Assembly: GCF_019320115.1 (NCBI RefSeq)
Contig: NC_089584.1
Coordinates: forward strand, 61,362,902-61,426,901
Source of the DNA: Miscanthus floridulus
Lineage: Eukaryota; Streptophyta; Magnoliopsida; Poales; Poaceae
DNA: 64,000 bases
Reading direction: 5' to 3'
A program made the translations under genes and the position numbers. Numbering within the stretch: position 1 is the stretch's first letter; every line of letters begins with the position of its first letter. This document shows, piece after piece, positions 23,818-35,740 of this stretch. The notes beneath the pieces were generated by a model. That model ran no database searches. It saw only the letters and a program-made list of their open reading frames with translations, and was not told where the DNA came from.

Positions 23818-24174
23818 AGACACCAAGAAGATATCCTGAAGATACTATGAGATCTGTTAGGATATGTATGATCCTAAGATTCTTGTAATCAGTTATTACT
23901 TTCCGATTATCTCTCAGATCTAACCAATTTGTAACCCTGCTCCCCGGACTATATAAGGCGGGCAGGGACCCCCTCTAAATTCATGCAATATCATACAATA
24001 GCTAATACAAACCAACAGATCACAGGAGTAGGGTATTACGTCATACTGACGGCCCAAACCTGTCTAACTCGTGTGTCTCTGTTGCCTTTTTATTCTTGAT
24101 CTCACGCTCCTCTGCTGATCAATCTATCTTTATGAGATACCCCTCGGAGGACTACCGACGATATTCTATCGACA
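23818..24174 (+). repeat. LTR of element E, second part with promoter
   Basis: The E LTR resumes after CCGCA and ends CTATCGACA, just before the PBS. A TATATAAGG at 23950-23958, in context GGACTATATAAGGCGGGCAGG, is a convincing core promoter. Confidence 0.8.
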
Positions 24175-24176
24175 GT

Positions 24177-24194
24177 TGGCGTGCCAGGGAGGGG
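24177..24194 (+). other. Primer binding site of element E
   Basis: TGGCGTGCCAGGGAGGGG lies two bases after the LTR end. It resembles the TGGCGCGCCAGGTAGGGG-type site of RIRE2-like grass elements. Confidence 0.7.
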
Positions 24195-24222
24195 TGTGCG
24201 TGCTGTTTCTTTGTCGAGCAAG

Positions 24223-26745
24223 ATGTCTTTTTCTACAGGCTCTTCGTCCCTTCCGCAGCCCAGCCAGATCTTCACGGTCGGATCCATCTCGTGGGTTATC
24301 AACGCTGACGGAGTCGGAGAGCTCCTCGAGCCGGTGCAGACCGGTTCTGCGTCGACCACCCCCGCACCTACAACTGTAGATCCAATCTCGGAGCCGATTC
24401 TGAGGTCTCCTTCAGCAACAACTCATCGTCTGCTTCCTCGCTACCAGAGGAGGCAGATCAACAATGATGATCTGATCGAATCCATCGATCGGGTCGGACT
24501 GAAGCTCGCCGATTGTCTCTCCATCGCCGAATTGGCTCTGGACACTCTGGTTCAGCGTCGACCACCCTCCGATCCAGATCTATCGAAGGCTGCTCAGGAA
24601 ACTACAGGGGTTATGGCCCTACCCTTTGGGTTCGCCAACACCGCTGCCGCTTACCAACACGCCCTGAGGGGCAAACTCGCCGACTAGGTGGAATGCGCCC
24701 ATCTACTCACCGACCAGGTGGCCGTCTAGCTTTCGCCAACCGTCAACATGCTACACTTAGGCCGGTGCCCCAGGGTGCCCCTCCAGACCATCCCGGAAGA
24801 AACTCCGGGCTCCAAGTCTCAGGGCTCTATGGAGACCCTCGCCGAAACCTTCTCCGAGCAACTCCTCCTTCCACCCTTCCGGGGTGGTGTGATCTTCAAC
24901 GTCAGCATCAACAGCCCTCCTCGGAATGGTGAGACCGAGGAGCGTGTTGCTCAGGAGAACCGGAATGTCAACCGCGCGCATCGCCGAGAAAATGAGGCAG
25001 CCATTGCGAGGGCCGAGGCTGCTCGGAATAATCATCTCGATTCACAAGGAAGGCCGCTCCCGCTCCACCGCGACCTCGACGAAGAATTTCTCCACATTGA
25101 TGGCCACGATGTCTTCAAGACTCCAAGCGCCAATCTGGCAGTAGCCGCCAATGAGCTCGCTCATTTCCCTCAAACGCTCGAGCTCGCCAAGGTCACCGCC
25201 ATGCTTAAAGCAGCTCACTGTCAGGTCAATGAGATTCATGAGGATCAGAGACCTTTGTGCTCTATGAGCATGATTCACCGATCAGCTGCGCCAAGATCCA
25301 ATCGCTGCCCCAGTCAAAGCCATTTTGCTGACCAGTCGCTCCCTCTCCAGGGGGGAGCCGGGGGTCATCGCGCCGAACACCATCGCCAACATGACCAGGA
25401 GGTTGAACAGGACGCTTGTGTGCACCTCAACAACCTCTGGGATGCGTGACGGCGTATCGAGCAATGTTGCTTCGGTCGCCATGAAGGTGAAGTGCGTCAC
25501 CGCCAGGAGTACGAGCAGGAGTACGGCAACCCAGACTCAGCCCTCGAGACTATCCTTGACTACAACGCTGCAGACGATGGTGTCGACAACCCTGAGGGGC
25601 CTCTAGCTTTCACAAGGGCACTCCAAACACTTCAGTGGCCCCATGGTTTTAAGATCACTGGGGTCGAGCCCTACGAAGGAAGAATGAACCCAACACAGTG
25701 GCTACAGGCTTACGCCACTACTGTTCGCACCACCGGAGGAGACACTAGCATCATAGCAAATTATCTCCCCATTATGCTCACGCCACTCGCCATGAGCTGG
25801 TTTACCAGCCTTGCGTCGGACTCCATCAGATCCTGGGAAGAGCTAAAGAAAGTGTTCACCGACAACTATATGGCCATGTGTACTTGACCCGACACCAAGC
25901 ATGATCTCAGCCACATCAACCAAAAGCCATCCGAGCTCCTCCACAGCTACATCCGATGTTTCTCTGAGATGAGGAACTCTATTCCCAACATCACGGAAGC
26001 CGAGGTCATCACCGCCTTTATCCGAGGACTCCACCATCGCGTGCTTCACTCTAAATTCAACCGCAAGCCGCCCACTGGCATTGGCGAGATGATCACTACG
26101 ACCAACTAGTATGCTGACGCTGAGGAAGCCGAGGTGCACTTCAATGAGGATGCAGGCACTCATCGCTCGTCTCACCGCTATGATGACCACCCCGACGACC
26201 GATGCCACAGCGACCGCCGCCACGACGACCATAGCTACCATCACGACAGCGGCCATGATCGGACAGGAGGACCCAGGCCTAACCAAAATCACTGCCAGCA
26301 ACCAGACCACATTGTCGCCGCCATCAGTCAACCTCATGCCAAGCGCAACTATGACAAATAGTACCAAAAGATCCTCGACGGCCCGTGCCCTCTTCACAAG
26401 AACGCCAAACACAAGATGAAGGACTGCATTGGTTTGACTAAGGAGTTCTAGGACAAGAGGCTCGATGACAACACCAACGATGGAGCTAGAGGTCGCCGAC
26501 CACCTGGGGGCAACAACAATGCCTTTTAGGACCATGATAAGGTGGTCGCCACCATCTTCGGGGGCCTCGCCTCCACTAAGAGCAGAAGAGAGCGAAAGCT
26601 CGCCGCACGGCGGGTGCTCTCCATCACTACGAAACACGCCACCGCTAACCCCATCTATCGCCCATGGTTCGAGGTCCCCATCACCTTCAGCAGGGCTGAC
26701 CAGTGGGTGGATATTCCCTACATAGGGCATTTTCCCCCTCATCCT
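24223..26745 (+). pseudogene. Gag of element E (Tat), many nonsense mutations
   Basis: One frame runs from the ATG at 24223 (MSFSTGSS) for about 840 codons but is cut by TAG at 24685, 24727, 26107, 26359, 26449 and 26527, and TGA at 25447 and 25885. The Gag core lies at about 25600-26100, with blocks KITGVEPYEGRMNPTQWLQ and WEELKKVFTDNY. A basic His/Asp-rich linker follows, then CPLHKNAKHKMKDC, a zinc-knuckle variant typical of the Tat lineage. Gag would form the particle and package RNA. Most of the TAG codons sit where glutamine is expected. The frame shifts by one base at a run of five C near 26735, where protease begins. Confidence 0.85.
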
Positions 26746-27358
26746 CGACGCAACCGTATAGAAGGTGCTCTTCGGAAAAGTGCTCGTTGACGGTGGGAGC
26801 ACTCTGAATCTCCTCTTCGCCGGAGCCCTCAAAGAACTAGGCCTCGGTTTGTCACATCTCACACCTTCCGACTCCACCTTTTGGGGTGTGGTGCCAGGCA
26901 GGGCCTCCGAACCGCTTGGAGAGATTACCCTACCAGTTCAATTCAGCACGGCAAGCAACTATCGCGTCGAACATATCAACTTCTACGTCGCCGACTTCGA
27001 CACTGCCTACCACACCATACTTGGTTGGCCAGCTCTGGCCAAGTTCATGGCCGTGCCGCACTAAGCCTATCTAGTGCTGAAGATGCCTTCGCCTGCTGGA
27101 GTCTTGGCCCTGCGGGCCAACCTCACCATCGCCTACGCTTGCGAGACAGAGAGTCTCGCCCTCGCCGAAGCTACCGACCTCTCCATCCAGATGGCTAGCA
27201 TGGTCACCAAAGCCAAGACGGTGCCTACCAAAGACATGGAGATCCTAGAGCTAGAGCCTCCCCGTAGCTCTGCCAAGTTAAAGGAAGTCAAGGAGGCCGG
27301 CCTTGGCCTCGACGATCCCTCCAAGACCATGAAGATTGGGGCTCACCTTGACCCCAAA
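26746..27358 (+). pseudogene. Aspartic protease domain of E pol
   Basis: The frame contains VLVDGGSTLNLLF with the retropepsin D-G-G-S site, then FDTAYHTILGWPALAKF, the conserved I-L-G region of Tat proteases. A TAG at 26759-26761 precedes the active site by about ten codons, and a TAA at 27062-27064 follows the domain. The segment after it links to reverse transcriptase in the same frame. The active-site residues are intact. Confidence 0.8.
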
Positions 27359-28795
27359 TAGGAAAGCGCACTCATCTCCTTCCTACGTGCCAATGCCGAC
27401 GTGTTTGCTTGGAAGCTTGTAGACATACCGGGGGTACCATGGGAGAAGATCGAGCACTCCTTGAATGTCTCGCCGACTGCCAAACCGATCAAGCAGAAAC
27501 TCTACCGATTCACGCCAAACAAGAAGGAGGCTATTAGGGTAGAAATAAAATGGCTCTTAGCTGCCGGATTCATAAAAGAAGTGTATCATCCAGATTGGTT
27601 AGCAAACCCTGTTCTTGTTTGAAAAAAGAATAAAGAATGGAGAATGTATGTTGATTATACTGATCTTAACAAACATTGCCCTAAAGACTCCTTCGGCCTG
27701 CCTCAGATAGACAAGGCTATAGGCTCCACCGCTGGCTGCGAACTGCTCTCCTTCCTAAACTGTTACTCTAGCTATCACCAGATTTCCCTAAAGGAAGAAG
27801 ATCAGATCATGACATCATTCATCACGCCCTTTGGTGCTTACTGCTACACAACCATGTCCTTCGAACTCAAGAACGCTGGAGCAACCTATCAATGGGCCAT
27901 CCAGACGTGCCTTGACCAACAGATCAGCCACAACGTCGAAGCCTATATCGATGATGTGGTCATCAAGACTAAGGCCGCCGATAATCTTATCGTCGACCTT
28001 GAGGAAACTTTCGCCAACTTGAACAAGTACCAATGGAAGTTGAACCCTTCAAAGTGCATCTTTGGAGTTCCATCCGGTATACTGCTAGGCTACATTATTA
28101 GTGCTCGAGGCATCGAACCTAACCCTAACAAGGTCTCTGCCATCACGAACATAAAACGGCCGACATGTGTCAAGGATATAAAGAAGCTTACAGGCTGCAT
28201 GGTTGCCTTAAGCCGCTTCATATCACGCCTCGGCAAAAAAGGGCTACCTTTCTTCAAGCTCCTCAAGGCCTTCGAGCGCTTCTCCTGGTCGGAGGAGGCA
28301 GACATAGCTTTCGAGCAACTCAAGTTGTTCTTAACAAAGCCTCCGATCATGATAGCGCCACAACCAGATAAAACTCTATTGATCTACATCGCCGCCACTT
28401 CCCACGTCATCAGCATAGCTATTGTCATTGAACACGAGGAAGCCAAGCATGCCTACAAGGTGCAACGTCCGATGTACTTCATAAGCGAGGTACTTAATGA
28501 GCCCAAAACTCATTTTCCTCAGGTACAAAAGCTGTTATATGCAATCCTGATTACATCGCGCAAGCTTCGACACTACTTCGACTACTACAAGATCAACGTG
28601 GTCACTAAGTTCTCTCTAGGGGACATTCTCCGCAATAAGGAGGCCAACGGCCGCATCATCAAGTGGGCCGTTGAGGTTGGTATTTACTCTATCGAATTTA
28701 GAAGCAGGCCTACCATCAAGTCACATGCGCTCGTTGATTTCATCGCTGAGTGGACAGAGATCCAAGAGCCTATCGCTGCCACTTGCCCCGAGCAT
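27359..28795 (+). pseudogene. Reverse transcriptase and first RNase H-like region of E pol
   Basis: After a TAG at 27359 the frame reads the RT thumb and fingers region (EHSLNVSPTAKPIKQKLYR), then a TGA at 27620 and the palm. The catalytic motif YIDDV at 27944-27958 is intact. SKCIFGV and the connection LGYIISARGI follow. The rest (about 28360-28790) is the degenerate RNase H-like connection domain of Tat elements, with the block HFPQVQKLLYAILITSRKLRHYF. The domain would copy genomic RNA to DNA. Only stops, not catalytic changes, disable it. Confidence 0.9.
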
Positions 28796-29305
28796 TAGGT
28801 GATGTACTTTGATGGTGCCCTTAACATCAATGGTGCTGGAGCAGGCATTTTATTCATTATGCCGACCAAGGATAAGCTCCGATACGTTCTCTAGATACAC
28901 TTTCCGACCTCCAACAACGCCGCCAAATATGAAGCATGTCTCCACGGACTCCGTATAGCCATCGAGCTCGGCGTCAAATGCCTCATGGTGTACGGGGATT
29001 CTGCACTGGTCATTAACCAGCTTAACAAAGATTGGTCTTGCTCCAACGAGAAGATGGACGCATATTGCGCCGAAATTAGGAAGCTTGAAGGAAAATTCTA
29101 TGGCATCGAGTATCACCTTGTGGTACGCGACCAAAATCAGCTCGCCGATCACTTATCCAAGTTGGGCTCTTCTCGCGCTGCGATCCGACCGGGGGTCTTC
29201 GTTCAGGATCTCCTGGTGCCATCCATCAAAGAAGATAAGGAAGTTCCCCCCGCCGAGCAACTGGTGCTTACAGTACCTTCGCTGGCCGCCGATTGGACGG
29301 AGTAA
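28796..29305 (+). pseudogene. Second (archaeal-type) RNase H domain of E pol
   Basis: Between a TAG at 28796 and a TAA at 29303 the frame reads MYFDGALN, then YEACLHGL, VYGDSALVINQL and VVRDQNQLADHLSK. These are the D-E-D-D residues of an additional RNase H, the hallmark of the Tat lineage. A further TAG is at 28892. It would cleave RNA in RNA-DNA hybrids during reverse transcription. Confidence 0.8.
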
Positions 29306-30537
29306 TTCATCCTCACTAGCGCCGAGGTACCCGCCGACAAGACTGAAACCGAACGCCTAATTCGTCGAAGCAAGCATTACGTGCTGGTGGACGACAACTT
29401 GATGAGGAAAAGTGCCAAGGAAGGGATACTGTAGAAATGCATCACCCAAGAGGAGGGAGTAAAGCTACTTCTCGAAATTCAGTCTAGTTCCTGCGGCAAC
29501 CACGCGGCCTCGAGAACACTGGTCGATAAGGCTTTCTAAGCTGATTTTTATTGGCCCACAGCCGTCACTGATGCAGAAGACCTCGTCCGACGTTGTGAAG
29601 GATGCCAATTCTTCGCTAAGCAAATGCACGTGCTGGCGCAAGAGCTGCAAACCATCCCAGCTTCCTGGCCCTTCGCATGCTAGGGACTAGACATGATCAG
29701 GCTTTTCAAACCAGCACCAGGTGGTTTCCGGTACGTATATGTTGCCATCGACAAGTTCTCCAAGTGGATTGAATATAAACCGCTCATCTCGGCTACTGCA
29801 AAGAAAGCAGTCGGGCTCTTTGAAGATATTATCCACAGATTTGGTCTCCCAAACAGCATCATCACCGACCTTGGAACTACATTTACTGGCCATCACTTCT
29901 GGGACTTCTGCGAAGACCGTTGCATCTCCGTCAAATATGTCTCCGTTGCCCATCCAAGAGCCAACGGCCAGGTCGAATGGGCGAATGGCATGATCCTTGA
30001 TGCCCTAAAAAAGCGACTATATCAGAAAGAAGAAAAGCACCCGGGTAGATGGCTCAAAGAGCTTCCAACTATAGTCTGGGGACTGCGTACTCAATCTAGT
30101 CACAGCACCGGCGTGACTCCATCCTTCTTGGTCTATGGCTCAGAAGCCATACTACCAGCGGACATTGCCTTCCGAGCACCTAGGGTGGAAAACTCTGATG
30201 AAGAGCATGCCACAACTGTTCGGTCAGAGGACGTCGATAGGTCCGAGGAAGAACGCCTAATCACCTGCGTCCGCACAGCTAAATATCTAGAAGGCTTGCA
30301 GAGGTACTACAACCGAAACGTCAGAGGTCGTTCATTGGCTGTCGGCAATCTCATTCTCCACAGAAAACAAAAAACTAAAGGGATGCACAAGCTCTCTTCC
30401 CCTTGGGAAGGGCCTTATGTCGTCAAAGAGGTTACCCGACCAGGGTCTTATCGCCTAAGTGACTTAGAAGGAGTCAATGTTCCCAACTCGTGGCACAGTA
30501 TGGCCTTTTGCCGCCCCGTGCCTGCTGCACAGTGAGA
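29306..30537 (+). pseudogene. Integrase of E pol
   Basis: The N-terminal zinc-binding part (RRCEGCQFFAKQ) is followed by the catalytic core with Asp in LDMI (29690), Asp in ITDLGTTF and Glu in GQVEWANG (29975), so the D-D-E triad is present. The first His of the zinc finger is not evident. Stops are TAG 29432, TAA 29537 and TAG 29681, the last replacing an expected Trp. The open tail (29693-30535) ends WEGPYVVKEV and PGSYRLSD, with no chromodomain. It would insert the DNA copy and explains five-base target duplications. Confidence 0.9.
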
Positions 30538-30541
30538 CCCT

Positions 30542-32090
30542 CTAGCTTGTTCTTCGAGGTGCGTTTCGGTGATGATATACTCGTGTGGTCACCGTACTTG
30601 CCAAGACTACTTTTGAAATCTGAATCCCATGCTAGTTTCTTCTATATTGGTAGCTTTATCAACAGTAGCCGATGAAACTAAGCCAATAGCCGATTCTTCT
30701 CCTGAACAGCGATTCCTTGTACCAAAATTATAACAATTATTAATATGATTTTTTATGGACGAATTGACGTGCCGCTCCTAGACCTTTATCTCTATACTGA
30801 AGATCAACAATATGAAGTCCTCCATGCCCAGAAGAGAATAGCCAATAAGTCATTCAACAAAGATATTTCTAAATAAAGAAAAACCAATCAGCTATGGACG
30901 AATGATGCAAAACAAATGACAGTTAGAAGTTGAAGGAGGCCAAGTTGATGAAGCAGCCTAAAGTCATTCGCCAATAAATTTATTGGCTCTTTTTCTATCC
31001 GATCTGATCACAACATGGAAATCGACTCTCTGTGGCTGCATCGACTTAGCAAGCAAGGCTTTGGACACTAGTCAATTCCACTTTCAGATAGCTGATCTTC
31101 ATCATTAAGCTTCCATAAATATCACTTTTTTACACTGCTTTCCCAGTGAAAGATTCCATCTAGGAGTTTCTCCAACATGTGCTTGAGCTCTTCCATATAT
31201 AATTTGACATATTTCTGTGTATTTTCCATCGGCTGCTTCTGCCTCTGAAGCCGATACCCAACAGCTCAGGTTAATATTCATATTTCTTATACGGCTACTA
31301 GATCAATGTTATTTCCAAGCACTTTCCAATATATGTAGCCGATACTATCTTTTCTGTGTTCCATTACTGAATGCTGGCTCCTGATGGCGAACTTCTTCAA
31401 TCCACGTGCTAACAAAGCAAGAAAAAACTCTAATCTCCACCGCTTTGGATATCTCTTCGCCTCAGGGCAGCAAAAGTGATAAATTCTAACAAAATCTTTC
31501 CCCATGCTTGATGTAGATTCCAGCAGCACATCTCAAATCTTCTTGAGGTTCCCGAATAGCAGCACGTGGCCTGGAGGTGGCAAAGTCGATATCATGCTTT
31601 CCTTGGCCCGGCGCACAAAATCTTGAGTTTTTGACACATATGTATCCTTGGTTGTTACTCTTCATTGCTTCTCTTGGCTGATCCTTGTTGAAACATAAGC
31701 CGATCAACATTTGTCTCAACACCAACGTCAGCAGTAGCAGTCTTTTCTGGTGCAATCAGCTCATCAGGGATAATGAAGTATCTTGGTGACTGGCCGAATC
31801 AGTAGTATTATCGGCCTCTTGTTCCTCGACAAAGATTTTGATAATAATAAATCCGTCGGCTCAATATTTCATTGGACAATTTCTTTCAAGCTGAGTGCTA
31901 ACATCCTAGAAAAAATAAGCTGACAGATTAGGCGATGAAAATTATTCTACGCTTTGAAAATGTAATTGTCTGCAACTTCGGAAATAAATTTGCAATCTTC
32001 TGTCTTCACACTTGCATTTGCCGAACAATCTAATTTATCATGGTGAATCATGTAGCACTCGGTTTTAAGAACAAAACCAAATACACACTA
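30542..32090 (-). other. Interior of element D, between E and F
   Basis: D sequence resumes abruptly after the E pol stop. AGCCGAT/ATCGGCT motifs return (30667, 30686, 31229, 31249, 31337, 31698). A minus ORF of 89 codons (31755-31486) with the blocks FCAPGQGKHDIDFATS and AIREPQEDLRC has protein-like composition but no family I recognise. It may be a worn piece of D coding sequence. Confidence 0.4.
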
Positions 32091-33988
32091 TATGTGAGCC
32101 TAGAAAGTCAAATCTCACATATAACTATAAATAAGGGTAATATCGAAAGACAATGCTCAATATATAACGCACTTAGTATAAATGATATAACCTTAGACAG
32201 CAAACAGTGAAAAGACAACTCTAATCTTTTGGTAAAGACTCCAGTTTCACAGGGACAACTGACTGGTTGATCATAAGCCTAATTCCTCAAAACTCTAGCA
32301 ATCTGGTACCCATCCGGGATTTTTATCCAAATAATTGAAAAATAAAGCAAGCGTAAGTACATGTCGTACTCAACAAATATATCATGGGCTTCATGCTGAC
32401 ACTGGTTAACTGCGATTAATTTTTAATTGTCACAATTTTAGCATAGGAGTAGCAACAAGTTTATCACAATCCCATATAAACACATGATCAGGTAAACATG
32501 AATAATGAATAGCATAAACAGTAATCATTAGTGAGCATCTTCATCATCAGTATCATCAGTGTTCGTCATCATTAACCATGAATGATCATCTATTCCGTAA
32601 ATGTTCCAAGGCCGCTCGTAACCATGAGCACAACTGTTATAACAGTTTTATACTCTGCAGATATTGTACACTTTCACTGTGAGTCGTGATTTACCCTTTC
32701 GCCCGAGGTGATCAGCCTCTTGACCCACTACCTAGGAAGGTCGGTAGGGTACACTACGAATCCTTTCAAAGGTTCCTCTAACAAGTTAGGGCCATTAGAT
32801 TCACTCGACAAACAGATGTAGGAACCCCCCTTCCCGATGGCACAATGACACGCAGGCTATACACAAGAGGACAGATGCTATCCTATAAACGATTCGACAA
32901 GCCATTCTTATGTCAATAAAGGTAACCACTAACAAGCTAGAAAAGGTCCTCATACTGAGTTAAAGCCAGAGCCATGTAGCCCTCATAGTTGTACTGTAAG
33001 CCCCGGATGATTACTTACAGATAAGTTCTTAGGGAGAGAAATCTAGAGCACCATAAAAATAACCCAATGCTCTAGCCCCTTGGTTCCATGTTGCTAAAAA
33101 GCATCTTTTAGTGTTTATTGCATATACCATTAGTCAAGTTACAAGATCATGGTCTTTAATTGAGCACTAGCCGCATACTACCCAATGCAATACCCAATAG
33201 GTGACAAGGTACAAGGTGACAAAGTAATAGGAAATCCTTAGTGGTAATCAAGGTAGACACATGCAGCATGAATTAAATGATTAAAGGTGTATAGGACAAC
33301 AAGAAAGATCCCATACTATACTTGCCTTAAAATGAGATCCTTCTTCCAATCCAAATCTTTAAAGATCTGCTTCTTAATTCACCACGTATAGCTCATCGAC
33401 TGGACATGATCATAAAGCACCACACAAGCATCCATGCAATCATACATGAAGCAAACAATAGATCTAAATTAGAATAGTACACCAAACATAAAATCAAGAT
33501 GAGATGTTTGTAAAATGAATCTACATCTCGCTACGAACACACAGACGCGAAAAGCACTTTAATCGGACCTACAACAAAAAAGATACAACTACCGAAAGAT
33601 TTACTTTATACGTGGAAAAGAAAACTATAGTCTTTATTTATTTTATAAAGGTATATATAGAATATTCTATACAAATATCTAAATCATATTAAGTCAAATT
33701 AGTTTTGATTTAGAAAGCCAAGAGAAAGCTAATCTTACTTTTCTTTTACTTCAAAGCCATTTTCAAATTTAGTTCCAAAAGCAATTCCAACCATCTTGAA
33801 TCTTGATTCAAACCACTCAACCAAATAAATCAAATGCACCGGCATGTATGCTCAACCATGTTGGTACTCCTTATGATTAATTTTAATATAATGAAAAATA
33901 TTCTTTGTCCTATATTTCATGTGCACAAAAATACAAAATTAAATCAATTTATATCTTTTTTCAAAAAGAGTAATTTTAGGGTGTTACA
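32090..33988 (-). repeat. LTR of element F (3' LTR), approximate left end
   Basis: The minus strand begins TGTAACACCCTAAAATTACTC at 33988. The LTR body contains the long AT-rich and noncoding text typical of this group and has no gene. The left boundary is set where D-type sequence seems to end and may be wrong by 100 bases or more. Confidence 0.5.
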
Positions 33989-34002
33989 ATTCTACCCCCC
34001 TT
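33989..34002 (-). other. Polypurine tract of element F
   Basis: The minus strand AAGGGGGGTAGAAT stands directly before the LTR start TGTAACACCC. Confidence 0.7.
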
Positions 34003-34640
34003 AAGATGAATCTCGTCCCCGAGATTCAGAAGACATCGACTAGGAGATAGGGATACTTTGTCTTTGGATTCTTCTTTACTTCCTCGTGTAGTTCCATCGT
34101 CTTGATAAGGATCCCACTTTACTTTGCATATCTGTTAACCTTACTCCAAGTAACTTGTCAAACTGATTCTAAGATTCTAAAAAGGTACTCCAAACAATAC
34201 TCAGGTAATTCCAATCACTAGGCCACCTTTCCTATAATACCAATTCTCTCTCTTAAAATATCCACCTTACAATGAAGCCTGACAAATCTCTTGGTCAGAA
34301 GGAGATTCTACTATCATTCTTCAAACATTAAGGATTCTAGTTAAGTTACTTGAACTTGGAATACAATTCTTAGTCCTTGGTGTCACCCGAACCTTCTTAG
34401 CATAATTCTCGTTGCTAAGGGCATCGGCCATGACTTTGCTCCTCGAAGTGATAGCACTTTTCTAAGTCATCCCCAACTTAGTATTGACATCCTATAGATT
34501 CTTGGGATCCTCCTATATGTCACTTTTACTTCCAAAAAGATAGTACTTCCATGCTTCACAATGGATAACTCCAGATAACATGTTAGGTAGTTCAACTCAC
34601 GCTTCCTTAGTTGACTTAATAAACAAGGTACTACTTTTTA
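34003..34640 (-). pseudogene. Pol fragment of element F (RNase H region and tail)
   Basis: Minus-strand frames give pieces that match the Del pol order: ELNYL and WKYYLFGSKSDI (RNase H-proximal), then MADALSNENYAKKVRV (the A-D-A-L-S block at the end of RNase H), and finally NLGDEIHLKGGRI at the end of pol next to the purine tract. Stops and frame changes are frequent, and integrase is missing between the RNase H end and the pol tail. The gene is an old, internally deleted relic. Confidence 0.6.
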
Positions 34641-35616
34641 TTCTTGCACAAGGACACATCCCACATCTTGACAAGGTGTGTCATAGTAGATATAAAGCTC
34701 TTGTCCAAATCTAGCAAAGCTAATACTTAGGTTTTACTTCAACCCTTTTTTTCACTACTTCAAATACTTAGCTGAGGTTTCTTGATCCAAACGAACTTAA
34801 AACCTTCTCCAGTAGCATTATCAATATCTTGATGATCTTGGTTAAACCTCCCTTGAACCTCTAATCAAATCTCATCATTGAAAACTCTGAGTTTCTCTCT
34901 CACATCCTTGAGTACCACCTTTCTCATCAGATTAACTAATTCTTCCAAGTGAGAGCTAGAGAGCATAACTGATCTTCATATGGCACCTTGAGCATTTGGA
35001 CCCTTCTTAAATTCAACATGCTTGTCAATATGTGGTGCTTGATGTGGGTTGTTCAACACTCTTTGACCAATAGTCTGTGTCATCAAAGCTTGCTCTATCG
35101 ATGGGAATTTGGATGGCGGTGGATTAGAATTGGCAGGATTCCTTCCTAGTGAGAGCTAGAATCTACAAAACCATCTTCACTTTGGCTACCCCCCTTAAGA
35201 AAAGATCAACTAGGGGACACAAAAAGGTAGCTTGCATCTGCTTCTAGATGAGCTAATTAGTATCAAGACATTCTGACATCCCAATGAGACTCTTGTGTAT
35301 GGGCAAGGACAAGAAATCTGAAATTCCTCACGAGATAAAAAATAGCAGTGCAGTAAAACAGCCATAACTCTCATTCTATTAATCCAATGAAGTTGTAGCT
35401 TATACCGTTGGAAAGCTTATCGAATCCTCCACAACTTCCTTATAGAACACGTTTCCAAATTCTACAGTTCATGTAGTTGAAAATAGTGCACAACAGAAAC
35501 TACTCCAGGCTTCAGACAACATAGGTGCATCATCATCTTGTGATTTTCATAATTCCATAACCAACATAGCTATCCGGGTGATTCTTGCGGTCGGAGAACG
35601 ATATTGAAGTCTACTG
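34641..35616 (-). other. Unresolved interior of F or D
   Basis: No gene is supported. A stretch at about 35350-35470 (around GGAAAGCTTATCGAATCC) resembles sequence often found in gypsy interiors, but I cannot place it with confidence. Confidence 0.3.
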
Positions 35617-35740
35617 TGCTTGTTCCCTAAAGTCACGTGGTGGCTGAGCAATACTTCCAACAATATTGGCTCCTACTTTTAATGTCAAAGTTCCTTTAGA
35701 ACACATTTGCTTGTTCCCTAAAGTCACGTGGTGGCTGAGC
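35617..35740. repeat. 33-bp direct repeat with 58-bp spacer
   Basis: TGCTTGTTCCCTAAAGTCAC and the following 13 bases occur at 35617-35649 and again at 35708-35740 without a difference. Confidence 0.9.

Larger units (their letters stand above)
14400..30541 (+). mobile_element. Element E: Tat-lineage Ty3/gypsy element, circularly permuted outline
   Basis: The plus-strand order is a 51-bp copy of the end of pol, a polypurine tract, one LTR (split by array T), PBS, gag, protease, RT-RNase H, a second RNase H, integrase, and the end of pol again. The last 51 bases (30490-30540) match the first 51 (14400-14450) with four differences. No LTR follows pol and no LTR precedes the first pol fragment. 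The absence of a chromodomain and the second RNase H place it in the Tat lineage (RIRE2-like). All genes are broken by stops, mostly TAG. Confidence 0.8.
32090..35616 (-). mobile_element. Element F: worn Tekay/Del-lineage remnant inside D
   Basis: The minus strand shows a pol tail, a purine tract and an LTR start TGTAACACCC, the typical arrangement of the Tekay/Del group. The LTR would cover about 32.1-33.99 kb. Its far end and the right limit of the element are unclear. Only the 3' half of pol survives in fragments and no second LTR was found, so F is truncated. Confidence 0.6.

Noticed and set aside
25843..26877. 344-codon minus-strand ORF opposite E gag
   Set aside because: It is the antisense shadow of the gag and zinc-knuckle frame, which has clear family motifs on the plus strand.
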